A DNA stretch of 64,000 nt from Cristatella mucedo (GCA_009760855.2 WPIO01000320.1:15001-79000), one strand, 5' to 3'; shown: positions 31,736-43,880, numbered from the stretch's first letter. The notes: generated from the letters alone by a model not told the origin. Numbers and translations: made by a program.

Positions 31736-34699
31736 TGGTCCAGAGTCCCAGTAAACTCTTCCTTTTGTTAATTCGTGCTATGCGTGCACGTGGCTTGAAA
31801 CTATTCGGTTTTGTCTTGCTAAGCAGAGGCACAGCTAGACCGGTAGCACTTAGTTTTATAGTATCCGCTTATAATTATTGTGTAAGAATGATAATTGTAC
31901 TGTTTTCTGGCTGGTCTAACTAAGCCTTGTACGTGATATTTTTCATTATCCTTTGGTTATTAGTTCCCTGGCAGCGAGATTTAAAGCTTTTACTTGGAGA
32001 TGTACAACTTTATTATTCTAGGCGGAAGACTTATAAATTTTTTCCTTATGATGTCGCCTCAATAGAAATGAAATCCTTTAATGCCCTTGGGAAGTATATA
32101 GGGCAGAGGGATGGTGCACGTTTCAAGAGAATGCAGTCCATACAAGACTCCAGAGATCCAATCTTTTAAAGGCTATCCTGACGGTCGCTGGCTTTTAGGC
32201 TCTGAAACGGCCTCCCATATTCAACCTCAGCCAAAGCCATGCAACATTTGCAGGACCAAGACGAACAGCAGGATGCGCTTGTTTAGTTTGGTTATTCATG
32301 ATATCAAATGCATTAAAAACAGAATCTGCCAGAGCAGGATGGCAGAATCGTAATGGGATTTAAGTTCCACAGATCTTGATATTAACGAGCAGTATTAGTC
32401 TAACTGCTTAAGTAATCCGTGTGTTTTTTACATCCGGCACAGGTAATATTGTCTCCGTAGTACGAGTACGAAATCTGAGCATCCTAATCTGAAATGAAGA
32501 CTTGCTTTAAGTAAATCACTGAATTGCTCGGCCAAGTGACGTCACACTGAGCTGGTTAATATAACAAAGTTAGGTGCGTGCAGTTATGGGCACGGCAGAA
32601 CAAGTTGGTCTTTGAATTCCTTTCCACATATCAAGCGTTTTTTTTTTTTTTTTTGAAGCTTAAATGTGCCGCTATTTAGGGATTGGAAGCGGTTTTTGGC
32701 GATCTTCATGCACTGATCTTCGTGCCCCACAAAGAAGAGTTTGTGCGTTTTACATAGAGCAGCCTTGTGGCTACATGTCACTTGAATAGAATAACCAGCT
32801 AAAACGGTCCGCAGCTGGGGTCACTTTGATGAAGTACCAAATGCAACCACGTTGCACACTGTTTCGCTCGTGTCGCCTACTGCCTTGAATAGGCACAGGC
32901 ATAATGAGAGAGGCGTACGGAAAGGCAGTGTTAATGTGGCTGCAATATTCGGTCGAAATTAAGGTCAGAATTGTGCACGATACATAAAGTCAATTTTATT
33001 TCTTGTGTAGGACGTATAAATTCCCGCAGCAGGTTTTTCAGTCTTAAATCCTAGTGTTCAGTGGCCTGTGTTTATAGCTCTCAGATTGGGAAACTATTCT
33101 GAGAGCCTGAGCACGTGAATACGCTGCCCGACGCTCGCGAGGAATGCGGCAGGATACCGATTCCACTAATTGTGTCGTGTCACGTATACTTGCTTCAGAA
33201 TGTGATATCGGAGAATTCTAAAAATGCATTAGGATTGTGTGCAAGGTTGTTGCAAATTCGTGAGATCCAAGCTGATTCGGTAGAAACCTCCTGTTAAGAC
33301 GCAGCTTGAGGCTGGCAAGTGATTCGTAGATGTACTGCTGTTAGTTTGATTGTACACCACTTTCGGACCATCGAAGGTTGCAGTATCTTAAGACTGCTAG
33401 CGGTACTTCTGAAGCCATCAAGATGATATAGCAAAGTGTTTATCAATTCACATTTCTGCAGTAGCACATCTGGCCTATCATCCCGCATGTCACAGGTTCG
33501 AGCGTTGCCGCTAGGAATTTTACATTGATAGCTGTCGAAGATTGCTACTTTAGTTTCAACTACCAAGATACGACAACTCTCTTACTCTTTCTGATTACTG
33601 CACTCAAGAAAGTCCAATAAATCAGGCTTTTTGTAGCAAAAGGCTTGAGTTATTCGCGGAGAAAAAAAGTGGAGAAACACATAAGCTTTTTGCTATTAGA
33701 TTAAGATTTCTTTCAACTTTATTAGCATTATTCTATCAAGATTTCAGCGATTTCAAGAGCTCTGCAACAAGCCGCTCTGAAACAAACTTAAACAAACAAC
33801 AACTCACGTTTACCATTATTTCTCCAAAAATGGGACGAAAAGAAGGACCGCAGACGAATGTACGTGAAGGTCACATACTCCATATTTTAGCTAGATTATA
33901 GCTTGGTGTAGACGGCGAGTCTTGCGGTCTACCTGCTTCCTACCTATTCGAGTCCTCGTTGTATATATTACCAATACGGTGGGGCGGTCCAAGACTGAGG
34001 AAAGACTTGGCGAAGATTCAGCAGCCAAATCTGGTTCTACTTCATCAGCCAAGACGTAGCAAGTCACTGATCTTATGACCGTTCCGGCCACAACTACTAC
34101 ATTGCTTTGAAAACAGTAACGGACGAATCAACCAGCAAAACCCCCTGTTAATGGGACACTCGGTGCTCGGAGTTCAGGAATCTTGTTTTGAGGTGACGAG
34201 CGAGGGAGACTATAGAGGACAGGTTTCGCTCCACCGGTGATTGATTTAGCAAAGCCTGACCGTAGAGAAACGCTGCCGTTAAACCAAACGAATGCTCAGC
34301 GGGCAGAGAGAATAGGGAGCAAGTCTTTGAGCAAGACTGCCGTCTGAAGCAAGACTGCCGTCTGAACATCTGAGAAACCGTTAGACTGATGTAGGACTCG
34401 AGTAGGTAGGAAGCAAGTAGCAAGTAGGTATGAAAATGGTAGGTAGTAGGTAGGATGCACGCTCCTATCACGCGTACCTCAGAATGAAAGTACGTAAGAA
34501 AAAAGCTTGTTGACGATGTAGGCAGATATCATTATGAAATTTTACATAGCCACCTAGATACATAAATAAACGGAAATTACTTAATGCAAGCCCGTCTAGC
34601 TTAATAAAATCATTCTGCATGACATTGGAAGTGAATTGGCTTCACTTGGCCGACCCCATTGCTTTCCGCATTTGAAGTGAATTTATTTGGACTTTTGAA
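31736..34699. other. long stretch without recognised gene
   Basis: Several 60-110 codon frames exist on both strands but none shows motifs, splice context or codon bias I can support. An 18-bp direct repeat (GCAAGACTGCCGTCTGAA) lies at 34328-34363 and a T-run at 32638-32654. GGTTCGAGCG at 33492-33501 resembles a pol III box B but no box A partner is clear. Confidence 0.3.
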
Positions 34700-34830
34700 T
34701 TGACTAGATTTAAAAAAAAATTAAAGATGCACCTATTTTTGATAGCATTTAGTGGGTCCCTGTGATGCGTTCTTTATGTGCTTATGCGTGCTGACACTGT
34801 TGCACGCTGCCGTTAACCACACTTGCATGC
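34700..34830 (+). mobile_element. LINE family A 3'UTR fragment
   Basis: Contains TTAGTGGGTCCCTGTGATGC and GTGCTTATGCGTGCTGACAC; stops before the stem-loop. Confidence 0.7.
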
Positions 34831-35499
34831 ATTGCGGCTGATGAAAACTCCGCTTAGAGGGCTGTAGCTGAAGGTCGGGGAAATTTCTTTGAAACCCACC
34901 CAGATAGTATACACAGCCTGTCTAGAATCTTTGTTTGAAACCTTACAGATGGAATGAATAATCACAATATTACATACATCCGCTTGAGTTTTCCGTTCAA
35001 CTTCCTGTACAATATTTAGAAGAAAGTAGGTCTCTCGCGCAGTTGCTCAGCCCATTTTCCGCGACGCACTAAAAAGAAACTCATCTTCTCGCTTGCACAG
35101 TCTGAAGCCGTGCACACTTTGGCACGGCTCTATAACCCTGCCTAAACAGAATGATCAATTTAGTGACTGAAAGTTTGACCAGGGTATAACTAACGCTCGG
35201 TTGTAAGAGAGACTGGAGCCTGGAGCATTGTCTATAGTTGGTTTAAGTTCTCATAGAAATGAACTCTCCGCTCCTTGGTAAGAGACTACCTTAAGTCTTG
35301 GAGGCCTGAAAAGTCGTAATGCGTTACTTTGTATCCATTAAGTACACTTACTGCATTACTAAGCAGGTTAGCCTCCTTCCTCGAATCATGGTGACCACCG
35401 GAGAGAAGTTGTCAGGATTTATAAGACTTACTATGCATTTTTGTGGTCCAAGTCTAGCATGACTCGCCTTCCAACATCAAGCACCCCTAGCGTTTCTCG
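34831..35499. other. stretch without recognised feature
   Basis: No exon or repeat recognised. It leads into a CpG-rich block. Confidence 0.3.
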
Positions 35500-36680
35500 A
35501 CCGTTGCAGAATTCTCTTACGAAAACCGAAATGCCCCTCTCCCCCCCGGGGACACTTGGGCCGCTCGAGCGGCTCACGAGCGCCGTGTGCGGGGGCCCCA
35601 GCCGACGCACTCCTCGGCGGGTGGGTAGCCGAGTAAGCCGTCGGCGCGCTCTCACGGAGGCTGGACGTGCGCGCTCTCGCGGAGCGTGGACGTGGGTGAC
35701 CTCGCCAGCGGCTTGATCGCGGACTAGCGACGAGTTAGCGCTCCCCGCCGCTGGCCGACCGTCCGCGTCTCTGGCTGCGGGGGCGACTTTGCTGCCTCTC
35801 TGCAGCGGGCGCAGCCGCCTCCGGAAACGACTCGGACGAGTCTATTTTTTAATGAGTCATCACCTAGAAGCCGCCATAGCCTTGAAGCCACCGTGGCCTA
35901 TCGGCCGGCAGTCTCCGCTTCGAGGTATAGGTTTATTACCGCAGGCGGGGCGTCAGGGATTGCGGCAGCGACGGATAATGGCCGCGGACTTGCAATCGCG
36001 CGCGCGCTAGCGCGTCTGTGTCTATTTTGCCGAGCCTTTCGCCAGCAGCGACGGCTGCACCACGGAGACTAGCCCACCCAGCGTGGTTTGCAGCTAGTCC
36101 GCCGGCCGTCGTCGCTACGAAAGTACGAAGGTGCCGTTCGCGCGCCAGTACCGACTGATTCTTGCGCGGCCCCCGTCATCTGCGTTGTCGCACGCCTATC
36201 TACACCCGTATGACCGTCGGCTCTCAGGTTGAGTGCTACGTGGGTGCCACGCCATGGCCATGCCCGAACAGGAGGCGATAGCGAGGCACTTTCTGCACAG
36301 ATGCATTTTCGCCGAGGCCGCGAGCAGTTGGCAGCAGTAGCTCCACGCTTTGGCGCCAATCGACGCGGACGCCTGTCTTGCGTCCTGCGCGGTTTCTTCT
36401 GTGGACGTTCGCGCGGGACTCCTGCGAAGGCGCGCGCGCGACATTTTTGCCGCTTGGCGCGCACGCGCACGCGCTGCCTCTGTCGGCCTTTCTTTTCCCC
36501 GCCCCCCAGCCCTTCGCGATTCGTCGCGCTCCAATTAGCGCACGCTTCGCGCTCAGGGAGCCGTGAAGCCGCTGGGTGCGTGGTTCGCCGTCGCAGTGCT
36601 CTCCTCAAGTTGAGCCACCGCCGCAGCAGTCGTCTCTTACGTCCTCCGTTCATCTTCTTAGAGGCGCGGCGCCGGACGTG
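35500..36680. promoter_or_regulatory. CpG-rich block
   Basis: CpG dinucleotides and GC runs are frequent from about 35530 to 36660, unlike the AT-rich surroundings. Open frames occur on both strands but mainly reflect low stop frequency in GC-rich DNA. It could be a CpG island at an unidentified promoter, a GC-rich gene relic, or unusual repeat DNA. A family B LINE starts directly after it. Confidence 0.35.
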
Positions 36681-36689
36681 CTCTCACCC

Positions 36690-37840
36690 ACGAGACCGGT
36701 CCCCTGTGGAGTACCTCAAAGGTTCGTCCTCTGTACCTTGCTTTTCTCCATTTACACTCAACCTCTGGGAAAAGTGATCGAGGCCCTTGGAATAGGATAT
36801 CACTTTTACGCTGACGATACTCGGCTGTATTCGTCATTCAAACCGTCGGAATCTGCTTCAGCACCTGATAAACTGAATGCTTGCCTTGCCAACATTCGAT
36901 CCTGGATGTCTGAAAATTTCTTAATACTAAATGACTATACAGCTTATATATAATTCATTTATATAGCGCCCTAAGAGAACTTAATCTCTAACCAGGCGCT
37001 TCATCTATGCCTCGGGGCTCGAGCCCACGACCTCGGTCAGACCTTGGTCGGGGCGAGCACCTTAACCGCTAGACCAAAGAGCTGTCGCTCATAGGACACC
37101 CTAATGGTAGGGCTGGATTAGAAAGTTCTGCTCTTCAAATAGGTGATGCTGTTGTGCCACCATCACCAAGTGCTCGGAATTGAGGCGAAATTTTCAATAG
37201 CTGCCTAAATTTTTAAAGCTTTATTCAGAAGACTGCTTTAACAGCTTGCCATTACGTCCGATCCCTATCCAAGATTAAAAGCTGTCTTTCACTGTGGCTT
37301 GCAAAAATATTAAACTAGCTCCTTAGTCTTCTCTCGGCTAGATTATTGTAATTCTCTTTTGGCTGAGCTACCAAAAAAAAGCAATTAGGCAGCTGGAAAT
37401 AGCTGTGAATATGGCTGCAAGATTAGTTTGCAAATCCAAGAGGTTGGACCACGTGTCTTCTTTGCTAAAACTGTTACGGTGGCTGGCGGCTGATAAACGC
37501 ATACAGAGCCTAGTTCTTACGCTGACCCACACGGTCCTCCGCGGCTTGACTCTTCCATATCTAGCTGAACTGCTGCACCAGTTTTCACCTCCCCGTGTCC
37601 CCAGGTCCTGTATGGACGATAAATTAGTTGTTTCATTCCTCCAATCAAAGACAGTTGGTGATAAAAGCTTTGGCTCTGCAACTCTTAGATTGTGGAACTC
37701 GCTTCCACCATTCTTATGCAACAACTAATCTTCTGCTGCCGACGGTGGCTCATCCTGTTCAGCGGTCCAGAGCTGCTAGCCCACATAGTCTTTTTGACTT
37801 TGTGGAGTTACAGACGGAGATGCGTTACATTGCATTCCAA
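36690..37840 (+). mobile_element. LINE family B, 5'-truncated, with nested SINE
   Basis: The copy starts at the GVPQ motif and includes [14 protein letters not shown] with intact aspartates. A minus-strand SINE splits it at 36940-37088. The C-terminal part resumes (NMAARLVCKSKRLDHVSSLL, 37405 onward; LWNSLPPFL). Near 37778 about 140 bp of the ORF end are missing before CCCACATAGTCTTT and the TTACATTGCA tail. Confidence 0.85.
36940..37088 (-). mobile_element. tRNA-derived SINE nested in LINE B
   Basis: On the minus strand box A reads TGGTCTAGCGGTTAAGG-like sequence and box B GGGCTCGAGCCCC. The tail stem (AGCGCC...GGCGCT) and AAATGAATTATATAT follow. LINE B sequence flanks both sides with a possible short target duplication around AGCT. 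Confidence 0.85.
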
Positions 37841-37844
37841 CATG

Positions 37845-38420
37845 ACGGCTCGGTGCCGACTGTGGACAGAGCTGGCGATGGATCCATCCTCGTCGTCGCC
37901 AGTGAGGCTGCGGCCACTGCGACGTCGGCGTCGACGCAGAAGTTGCCGCAGAGAAATGGCGTCCGGTTTTATATCGTCGGTCGTCCGGCGACTGGAGACC
38001 TCCCGAACTTGGGCCTCAGGCTGGCAGTCGATGCTGTCCAAGTGCTCGGACAGACAGCTTCCGTTGGAGCCCCGTCGCCGCCGTCCATCGCTGTGACAGT
38101 GGCGAACGACGACCGGCAGCTAGTTCGCTCGCTCGAAGACGTGCCGCGGTGGCTGCGGCAGCGGCAGCAGATGCTGCGATATCGCTGAGCGCCAAGCGCT
38201 TCCGGTGCCGCGGCCGCCAGCGCTGCCCTCCTCCTCGGCCAGCGTCTCTTGCGCCGCTCGTTGCGGTCAGCCGAGCCGCAGCACGAGACCGGCGTCGGCG
38301 CCGCGATAGGCCACGACGCCGTAGCGACGCGTCGTTGGTTATCTAGCTGTCATTGCCCTCCGACAGCCTCGGCTGAGCGACCTTCAGCAAGCGGTCGCAA
38401 AAGCCGCCACGAACCTACTC
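37845..38420. promoter_or_regulatory. CpG-rich block
   Basis: A second GC/CpG-rich block. A plus-strand frame runs from within the LINE to 38188 and another from 38149, both rich in Arg, Ala and Pro. I cannot tell coding from composition and recognise no domain. Confidence 0.3.
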
Positions 38421-38720
38421 CTGTAGGGGCACGCGCGCACGACGGCGGCGAGATGTAGAACGAAGAATGAAAAACCCCACAAGCGAGTGTGCGTTAGTGA
38501 CGACGACGGCCGTATCGGTATTGTACGCAGGCAAAGGCGGAAGAGCGAGCGTACGTACGGATGTAGGAGCAGCCGTCGTGGAAGCAGCTGCGGAGAGCCA
38601 GCGGAAGAAAGGAGAAAGTGAACGAGAAGGAGGGTGGGCGAGGGGATAGTGTGCGTACAGGCCGACGCACAGGCAGAAAGTTCTCTGCTGCAGGCCTAGC
38701 AGGTCATGCGACCGCAGCGG
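38421..38720. repeat. repeat D, copy 1
   Basis: It aligns by eye with 61604-61890. Shared strings are CCCCCACAAGCGAGT(G/T), TTG/TGACGACG(A)CGGC, GCA(T/G)ACAGGC and ATGTA(G/A)..AGC. The two copies have drifted. Family unknown. Confidence 0.55.
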
Positions 38721-38744
38721 ACCCGTTTCAATTAAAACCAGCTT

Positions 38745-40170
38745 AGCTAGCCAATACTGTTCGACGCATAACCACAATCCACCGAAATCCAATCTAACTA
38801 GGCTAGCAACGACCAGACGTAAGTGTTGCCGAGCTCAAATTTTTCTCTGATATTGTAGTACACATTCGAATTTATCTGTCTACAAAATTTCATGCCACTT
38901 CGCGAAAGCACATACATGGAAATGAGTTTTGGCGCCGGACGCCTGTACCGCAATCCACCGCAATCCATTCTAGTTCTCTTCAAATCCGTCCCAAATCTGC
39001 TGCGAACAGCTCCAAAAAGTCTGAAATATCAAACTAGGCTACATGCACGATGTACCCAGAAAAATTTGCGCGATTCCTCTCACGCGTTCTCGCAAAGTTT
39101 ACGGAAATAAGATTGCCAATACCGCAATCTACCGCAATCCACCCAAATCCACTGCAGTCCACCATGCAACGATTGAAATCATGATTGAAAAGCTCCTTTT
39201 TGATTGCATATAACAGAACACTCTGCGAAAATTGCATTAAACAAATTTCACTTGCATTGGTACAGCCAAATCGACTGCAGCAGCCCAGGCCAATATCGCA
39301 ATCCACTTCAATCCACAAAATCCATCGCATAAAAATCGAAATACATTGAGCCGAGCTCCAGTTTTTATTGCATATTAAAGTGCACCGTGCTGTGTGCACG
39401 ACCACGTAAAATGAAAAAAAATGTGCACCCTCGCATTGTGGCAATGGGCGGCAATCGCCTGAAATGACTTGGAAATCTGCCGCAATCCACGCTATTCCAC
39501 AGAAAATCATCCAAAGAACTTTAAAACACACCTATTTAGGGCAGCATTTAGTGGGTCCCTGTGATTTGTCCTTCACGTGCTTATGCGTGCTGACACTGTG
39601 CATGCTGCCACTAATCACATTTGCATGCTGACCCTGTGCATGTCACCCCTAACCATGTTACTCATTTTTTTTGTTTATCAAGCATGATATTACTCGCCAT
39701 TCTACTGCATTTCCCTTTTGCAGCAAATGTAAAGCGTCTATAGGGAGAGATTGAGTTCTCTGAAGGCGCTTTATCAAGTGCATTATTATTATTATTATTA
39801 TTTTCCTCAAATCACCATCGCGAAGCTCTAATTGACATTGCAATATGACTAGACTCAGTTCAAAGTGCATCCAAAAAACTTCGCTCCATTGTGCACAGGC
39901 ATTCTCATGCAATGAATTGCAATCGCCTGCAACGACCCGGTTCCATACCTCAATCCGCCGAAATCCGCCGAAATCCTCTGCAATGTGCTACGAAGTGACC
40001 AGATCGCGTACACTAGAATCTCTAATTACAATGGCACGCTGTTCTACTCTTTGGTTGTCGCGTACTCGCATAACTTTACTGCAATTGCCTCGGCCATTCT
40101 GCGGCAACCCACTGCAATCGACTGCAACTGCCCGGGCCAGTAGGTCGATGTACAGCAACCCACCGAAAAA
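38745..40170. repeat. diverged satellite, about 170-bp period
   Basis: The motif CCGCAATCCACC recurs near 38778, 38950, 39121, 39292 and 39482, and again after the LINE near 39950 and 40103. A second anchor, GAGCTC-like, recurs near 38831, 39006, 39187, 39355 and 39830. Units share GATTGCATAT and AGTGCA blocks but are strongly diverged. A family A LINE interrupts the array. Confidence 0.6.
39525..39808 (+). mobile_element. LINE family A 3' fragment inside the satellite
   Basis: Begins TTTAAAACACACCTATTTAG, has a full 3'UTR, stem-loop (GCGTCTATAGGGAGAGATTG) and an ATT tail (39783-39803). Satellite-like sequence lies on both sides. Confidence 0.85.
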
Positions 40171-40171
40171 C

Positions 40172-40172
40172 G

Positions 40173-40265
<93 letters not shown>
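40172..40265. repeat. (TA)n-(TG)n microsatellite
   Basis: About 19 bp of TA followed by about 75 bp of GT. Val-Cys and His-Thr frames through it are artefacts. Confidence 0.97.
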
Positions 40266-40266
<1 letters not shown>

Positions 40267-40382
40267 ACTTTGCCGGCTTAGCCCCAAACGATGAAAGTAG
40301 TGGCTCCTCTCTTGCCGGAAGGAACTGGCTATCGAGTCTTTACCGGCTGAGCTGCTGATGGTCTACCGTACCAGCAACGAAC

Positions 40383-40925
40383 CAGCACCGTCGAGCGGCG
40401 CTGGCGGTCGGGCTCGGCTGCAACCGCACGCTGCTGTGCCTGAGCCTGCGAAACAACTCGCTCGGACCGCGCGGCTGCACGCGCCTCTTCGCGGCGCTCG
40501 CCGGCGGCGGCGGCGGCAGCTGCCGCATGGCAAGCATCGACGTGAAGACCCAGAATCTCGTGCTCGACGAGAGCGGTAACAAGCTCGCTCGCCGCCATGC
40601 TGGCGGCGAGCGAGCGCGTTACGGCCATGGTGGCGGCAAGCGCCGGCATACGTGCTGCACGGCATGCGAGGCATGCCGGCATGCGAGAGCTTCACGCCGA
40701 CGGCTGCGGCGTGACGGCGGCCGGCTGCGTGGCGCTCAGCGCCGCTCTGCTTGCCGCCGACGCGGGCGAGACGTCGTCGCCGCTGCGAAAGCTGTTGCTC
40801 AGCAACAAGACGATCTCTGACGACGGCCTGAGCTGCCTGAGCGAGGCGCTCGCCGGCGGCCGCGGCAGCCTTCGCACTCTGCATGTCGACCTGTGCGACG
40901 ACTCAGCGGAGGCTCTGGCAGGACC
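40383..40925 (+). pseudogene. NLR-type leucine-rich repeat fragment, frameshifted
   Basis: One frame gives LLCLSLRNNSLGPRGCTRLF and LVLDESGN; after a shift near 40575-40590 another frame gives ELHADGCGVTAAGCVALSAA, KLLLSNKTISDDGLSCLSEA and LRTLHVDLCDDSAEALAGPL. This is the LxxLxLxxNxLxxxGxxxL pattern of ribonuclease-inhibitor LRRs, the ligand-sensing repeats of NOD/NLR immune receptors. The segment is very GC-rich. A TGA lies just upstream (40356-40358) in the first frame and no NACHT domain is seen. It is a relic or a GC-rich exon with errors. Confidence 0.65.
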
Positions 40926-41106
40926 TTTGTGTGCACCCTGCTGCATACGAACGAGCGCGCTCGCTCGAGGTGCTCAGCGCCTGCTACTGATGTATCCTGG
41001 CTGTTGCTGCAGCATCTTTGTGGGCAAATAATAACAGCTCGGCAATGCCATTGCCTTAGGATCTCAGTCGGCGGCGGGGTCGGTGGGTACAAAGTGTTGT
41101 CTGCTG

Positions 41107-41215
41107 CCCCCCCCCCCCGGTACGACCCAGAGGTAACGTGCTTGCCTTTAACGATCAAGGTCGTCGGCTCGATCCCTGCGTCATATGAAAAGCATCTAGA
41201 TGGAGATTGAGTTGC
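41107..41215 (+). mobile_element. tRNA-derived SINE fragment
   Basis: After a C-run, AGGTAACGTGCTTGCCTTTA and GGCTCGATCCCTGCG resemble the tRNA-like head of the 20515 SINE; AAAGCATCTAGATGGAGATT continues into a LINE A-like tail start. Weaker than other copies. Confidence 0.5.
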
Positions 41216-41227
41216 GTAAAAAATAAA

Positions 41228-41430
41228 AATACAATGCAATTCATATCTATAACACCCCAAGAAAAACCTAAATCTCTATTCACGAACATTACATACGTCA
41301 CAAGGCTCGAGCCCACGACCTTGGTCGTACAACACATTCACCTTGACCTTGTTTCGAGGTCAGCACGTTAATGCCACTAGGCCGGAGTCCACGACCTCGG
41401 TCATCAAATACATTTACTGTGACCTTGGTG
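41228..41430 (-). mobile_element. tRNA-derived SINE with partial second head
   Basis: On the minus strand the tail (CTATTCACGAACATTAC region, 41270-41295 on plus) and box B (GGCTCGAGCCC) are visible, followed by a repeated segment with CCACGACCTCGGTCAT near 41387-41405. It looks like one SINE with a duplicated or second truncated head. Confidence 0.55.
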
Positions 41431-42117
41431 GGGAGGGGGATGTCAAAAAGGTATTTTGCCGCTGGGTTCTCGGGGCTAAATGCTATGCACACATGCAAGC
41501 CATTTGACTAATTACTTTGTAACCCTGGCTCTGCACGTGAGCTTAAAAGCAGTAATGACAGAAACTGACAATGGGGCAGGAAGTAGCAATGCCAGGGTTA
41601 TAACAAGTCTTCTAAGCCGCTGAGCTAGGCCACATATTGCTAGTTTGCTTATTACAGTGGCAGAGCATCTAACAGAAAAAGTTAGCAGGTTAGCTGCGGA
41701 TGAGGCCACCCCCTAGCTACACTGTCAGGGCATTTTCAGTCTGAATGGAGCTTAGGACTCACAGAAACCTCTCGCGTATGCAGAGCTGAGCATGGCTGCT
41801 AGCAATCACTTCTGCCAATTTAAACTTGTATCGGGGCAAGAAGCAGCTTCAAAACAAGAGCAAAGTCAGAGTCAACGCAAAAGACCGTCAAAGCTTGCTA
41901 TGAGCCCAAAGAGCTCTTTTATGAGCTTTTTTCATGAGCTTTGCATTTCCTCCGCGCCTGCCTTCGCACCACGTGTCATGTCTTCTCACCCCAACTAAAC
42001 TACCGGGTGTCAAGGAAAGCGTTTAGGAAACGTAGGTGGGGGCAGACCGAGGCGGCACTAGCATGGTGCACGTGCACGCAGGCCTTGCTTCAGCGGCCAA
42101 GGGCTGAATCGGGCTGA
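41431..42117. other. stretch without recognised gene
   Basis: No supported feature. A plus-strand 68-codon frame (41792-41998) lacks motifs. Confidence 0.3.
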
Positions 42118-42215
42118 TAAGAATAATATCAATAAAATTGCACTTGATAAAGCGCCCTCAGAGAACTTAATCTCTTTCTAGGCGCTGTACATTTGATGCA
42201 GCGATTGGTGTCAGA
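42118..42215 (-). mobile_element. LINE family A 3' tail
   Basis: Minus-strand copy, AATAATATCAATAAAATTGC tail and near-consensus stem-loop. Confidence 0.85.
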
Positions 42216-43439
42216 GTAGCGCACGTGCACCGGACCCACGCTTGGTAACTTTGGGTAAAGTTGAGCTGCATTGCACCTAGCAGAGGCTTGGCTAAGCTGC
42301 TCAGCCGCCTGCGCAGGCATCGCCTGCGTCAGAGAGACTCTAAACGTGGCCCGAAAACCAATTTGTGTCGGGAAGTCAAACACGCATGGGTCAACTTCAA
42401 TATAATAATCTTGCTAAACCCGGCCTAAAGTTGGCAGTTTAACGTAATTGAGAATAGACAGACTTCACAGAGAAGTTGTTGATGCCGTCTGGTAAAAGGT
42501 CACTTTGGAACAGGACCTCCAGATTTAATGAAGAAGTTACAGGATATGTGATTGCGAGCCCATTTTGAGAAATAAGTTTCCCAATTCTTCCGTAACTAGT
42601 TTGAGCCTAACTAGCCAGTTGCTTTTATCATAATTCAATTCGAATTTACTACCTGTTACTACTCATGCTAGTGCTTCTGATATGGGTGGCATATCAGCCG
42701 CGCTTCAGAAAATGTGCAACAGACCTTCTAAGCTGGTCAATGGCTGCGTAGTTTTCTTACTCCCAGTTAATTGCAGGCTTATACTGAGTCAAAGACACAA
42801 GGTGTAGCATTATGAAACACGTAGCTGTCAATACGCACGATACATGAGCCACTAATAAATTGGGCTCACCGAAACATTATTCAAGGCCAAGTTCTTGTGC
42901 CCTACGTCTAGTTACAGCTTAGCCTGGCGTCGCCATTCACGAGATAGATCGTGAACTAAAACCTAATTGAGACATCAGACAAGCTTCTGAATAAACTGAG
43001 TTTGAGCGTGATCCTACCAACTTGGACTGAGCCTGGTCTATTAACAAGTTTTGCGACTTTTATATTCCCCAACTTGCTAGTACATTAGATTTGATTCGGG
43101 AAAATTTATGTTTACCTTTTTGCATCTTCAGCCTAAAATACTAGTGTTTTAATGTACCACCCGATTCCTGGTTTTGTTCTTCAGATTGTATGTCGCCATT
43201 TTCAGCATGTGCTTTTTTCGGATAGGGTACTTCAAGGCCACCTATAAACGGTGAATAGAGCTTCTTCAATCATTCAACTGCGCCCCAGGTATTCAATGAA
43301 GGCGACGGAGACTTTGATGAGGTGCAGTGACAATGATGGCAAGGAATCATCAACAAATGTCAGCATTTGTTCGGGCACTCACTGCCTAGCAACAATTTCA
43401 AACTGCCAGCCCTTTGACCAATCTGCAGCTGCAGCTTCG
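42216..43439. other. stretch without recognised gene
   Basis: I see no exon, RNA gene or repeat family. Confidence 0.3.
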
Positions 43440-43880
43440 AAATGATTACCGCTCGGGTCCCGAGGGGTAAAGCTTCCGCCATGAGCAGACCTCGGCTTCC
43501 GGGTTTTTACGGAGAGAGAGCGGCAGACCGGGACGCCTTTCTCTAGAGGAACGAGCTGCCGCGTCACCGGGTCGGCTCGTTCGCCCCGCCCCTCGACGCC
43601 GCCACTGGATGGCCACCGTCCAGCAGAGAGACGGCTCTCGCCTTAGTTCAGCAGCTTGGTTCACCGGCAGCTCGGTCAACGTGCATCGTCTGCAGACTCG
43701 CAGATTTCTGGAAAGGCCCCCCCCCCTGCGACGTGTCTCTGGGTGGCGCAACGAATGGTACGCGACGTCGTCGATTGGAAGGGCGGCGTCTCACTAAACG
43801 AGCGAGTGGAGAGGGCTAGAGTGGAAGCAGCACGAATGGCCGATTCGCACTCCGATCCTGGCACTCATCTATGAGGAGGA
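43440..43880. promoter_or_regulatory. GC-rich block
   Basis: CpG-rich, with overlapping short frames on both strands. A C-run (43715-43724) is included. No domain recognised; possibly a CpG island. Confidence 0.3.

Noticed and set aside
36069-36777. Large overlapping frames on both strands in the CpG-rich block
   Set aside because: GC-rich DNA has few stops. No domain, splice context or conservation is visible.
40044-40294. His-Thr and Val-Cys repeat frames
   Set aside because: They come from the (TG)n microsatellite.
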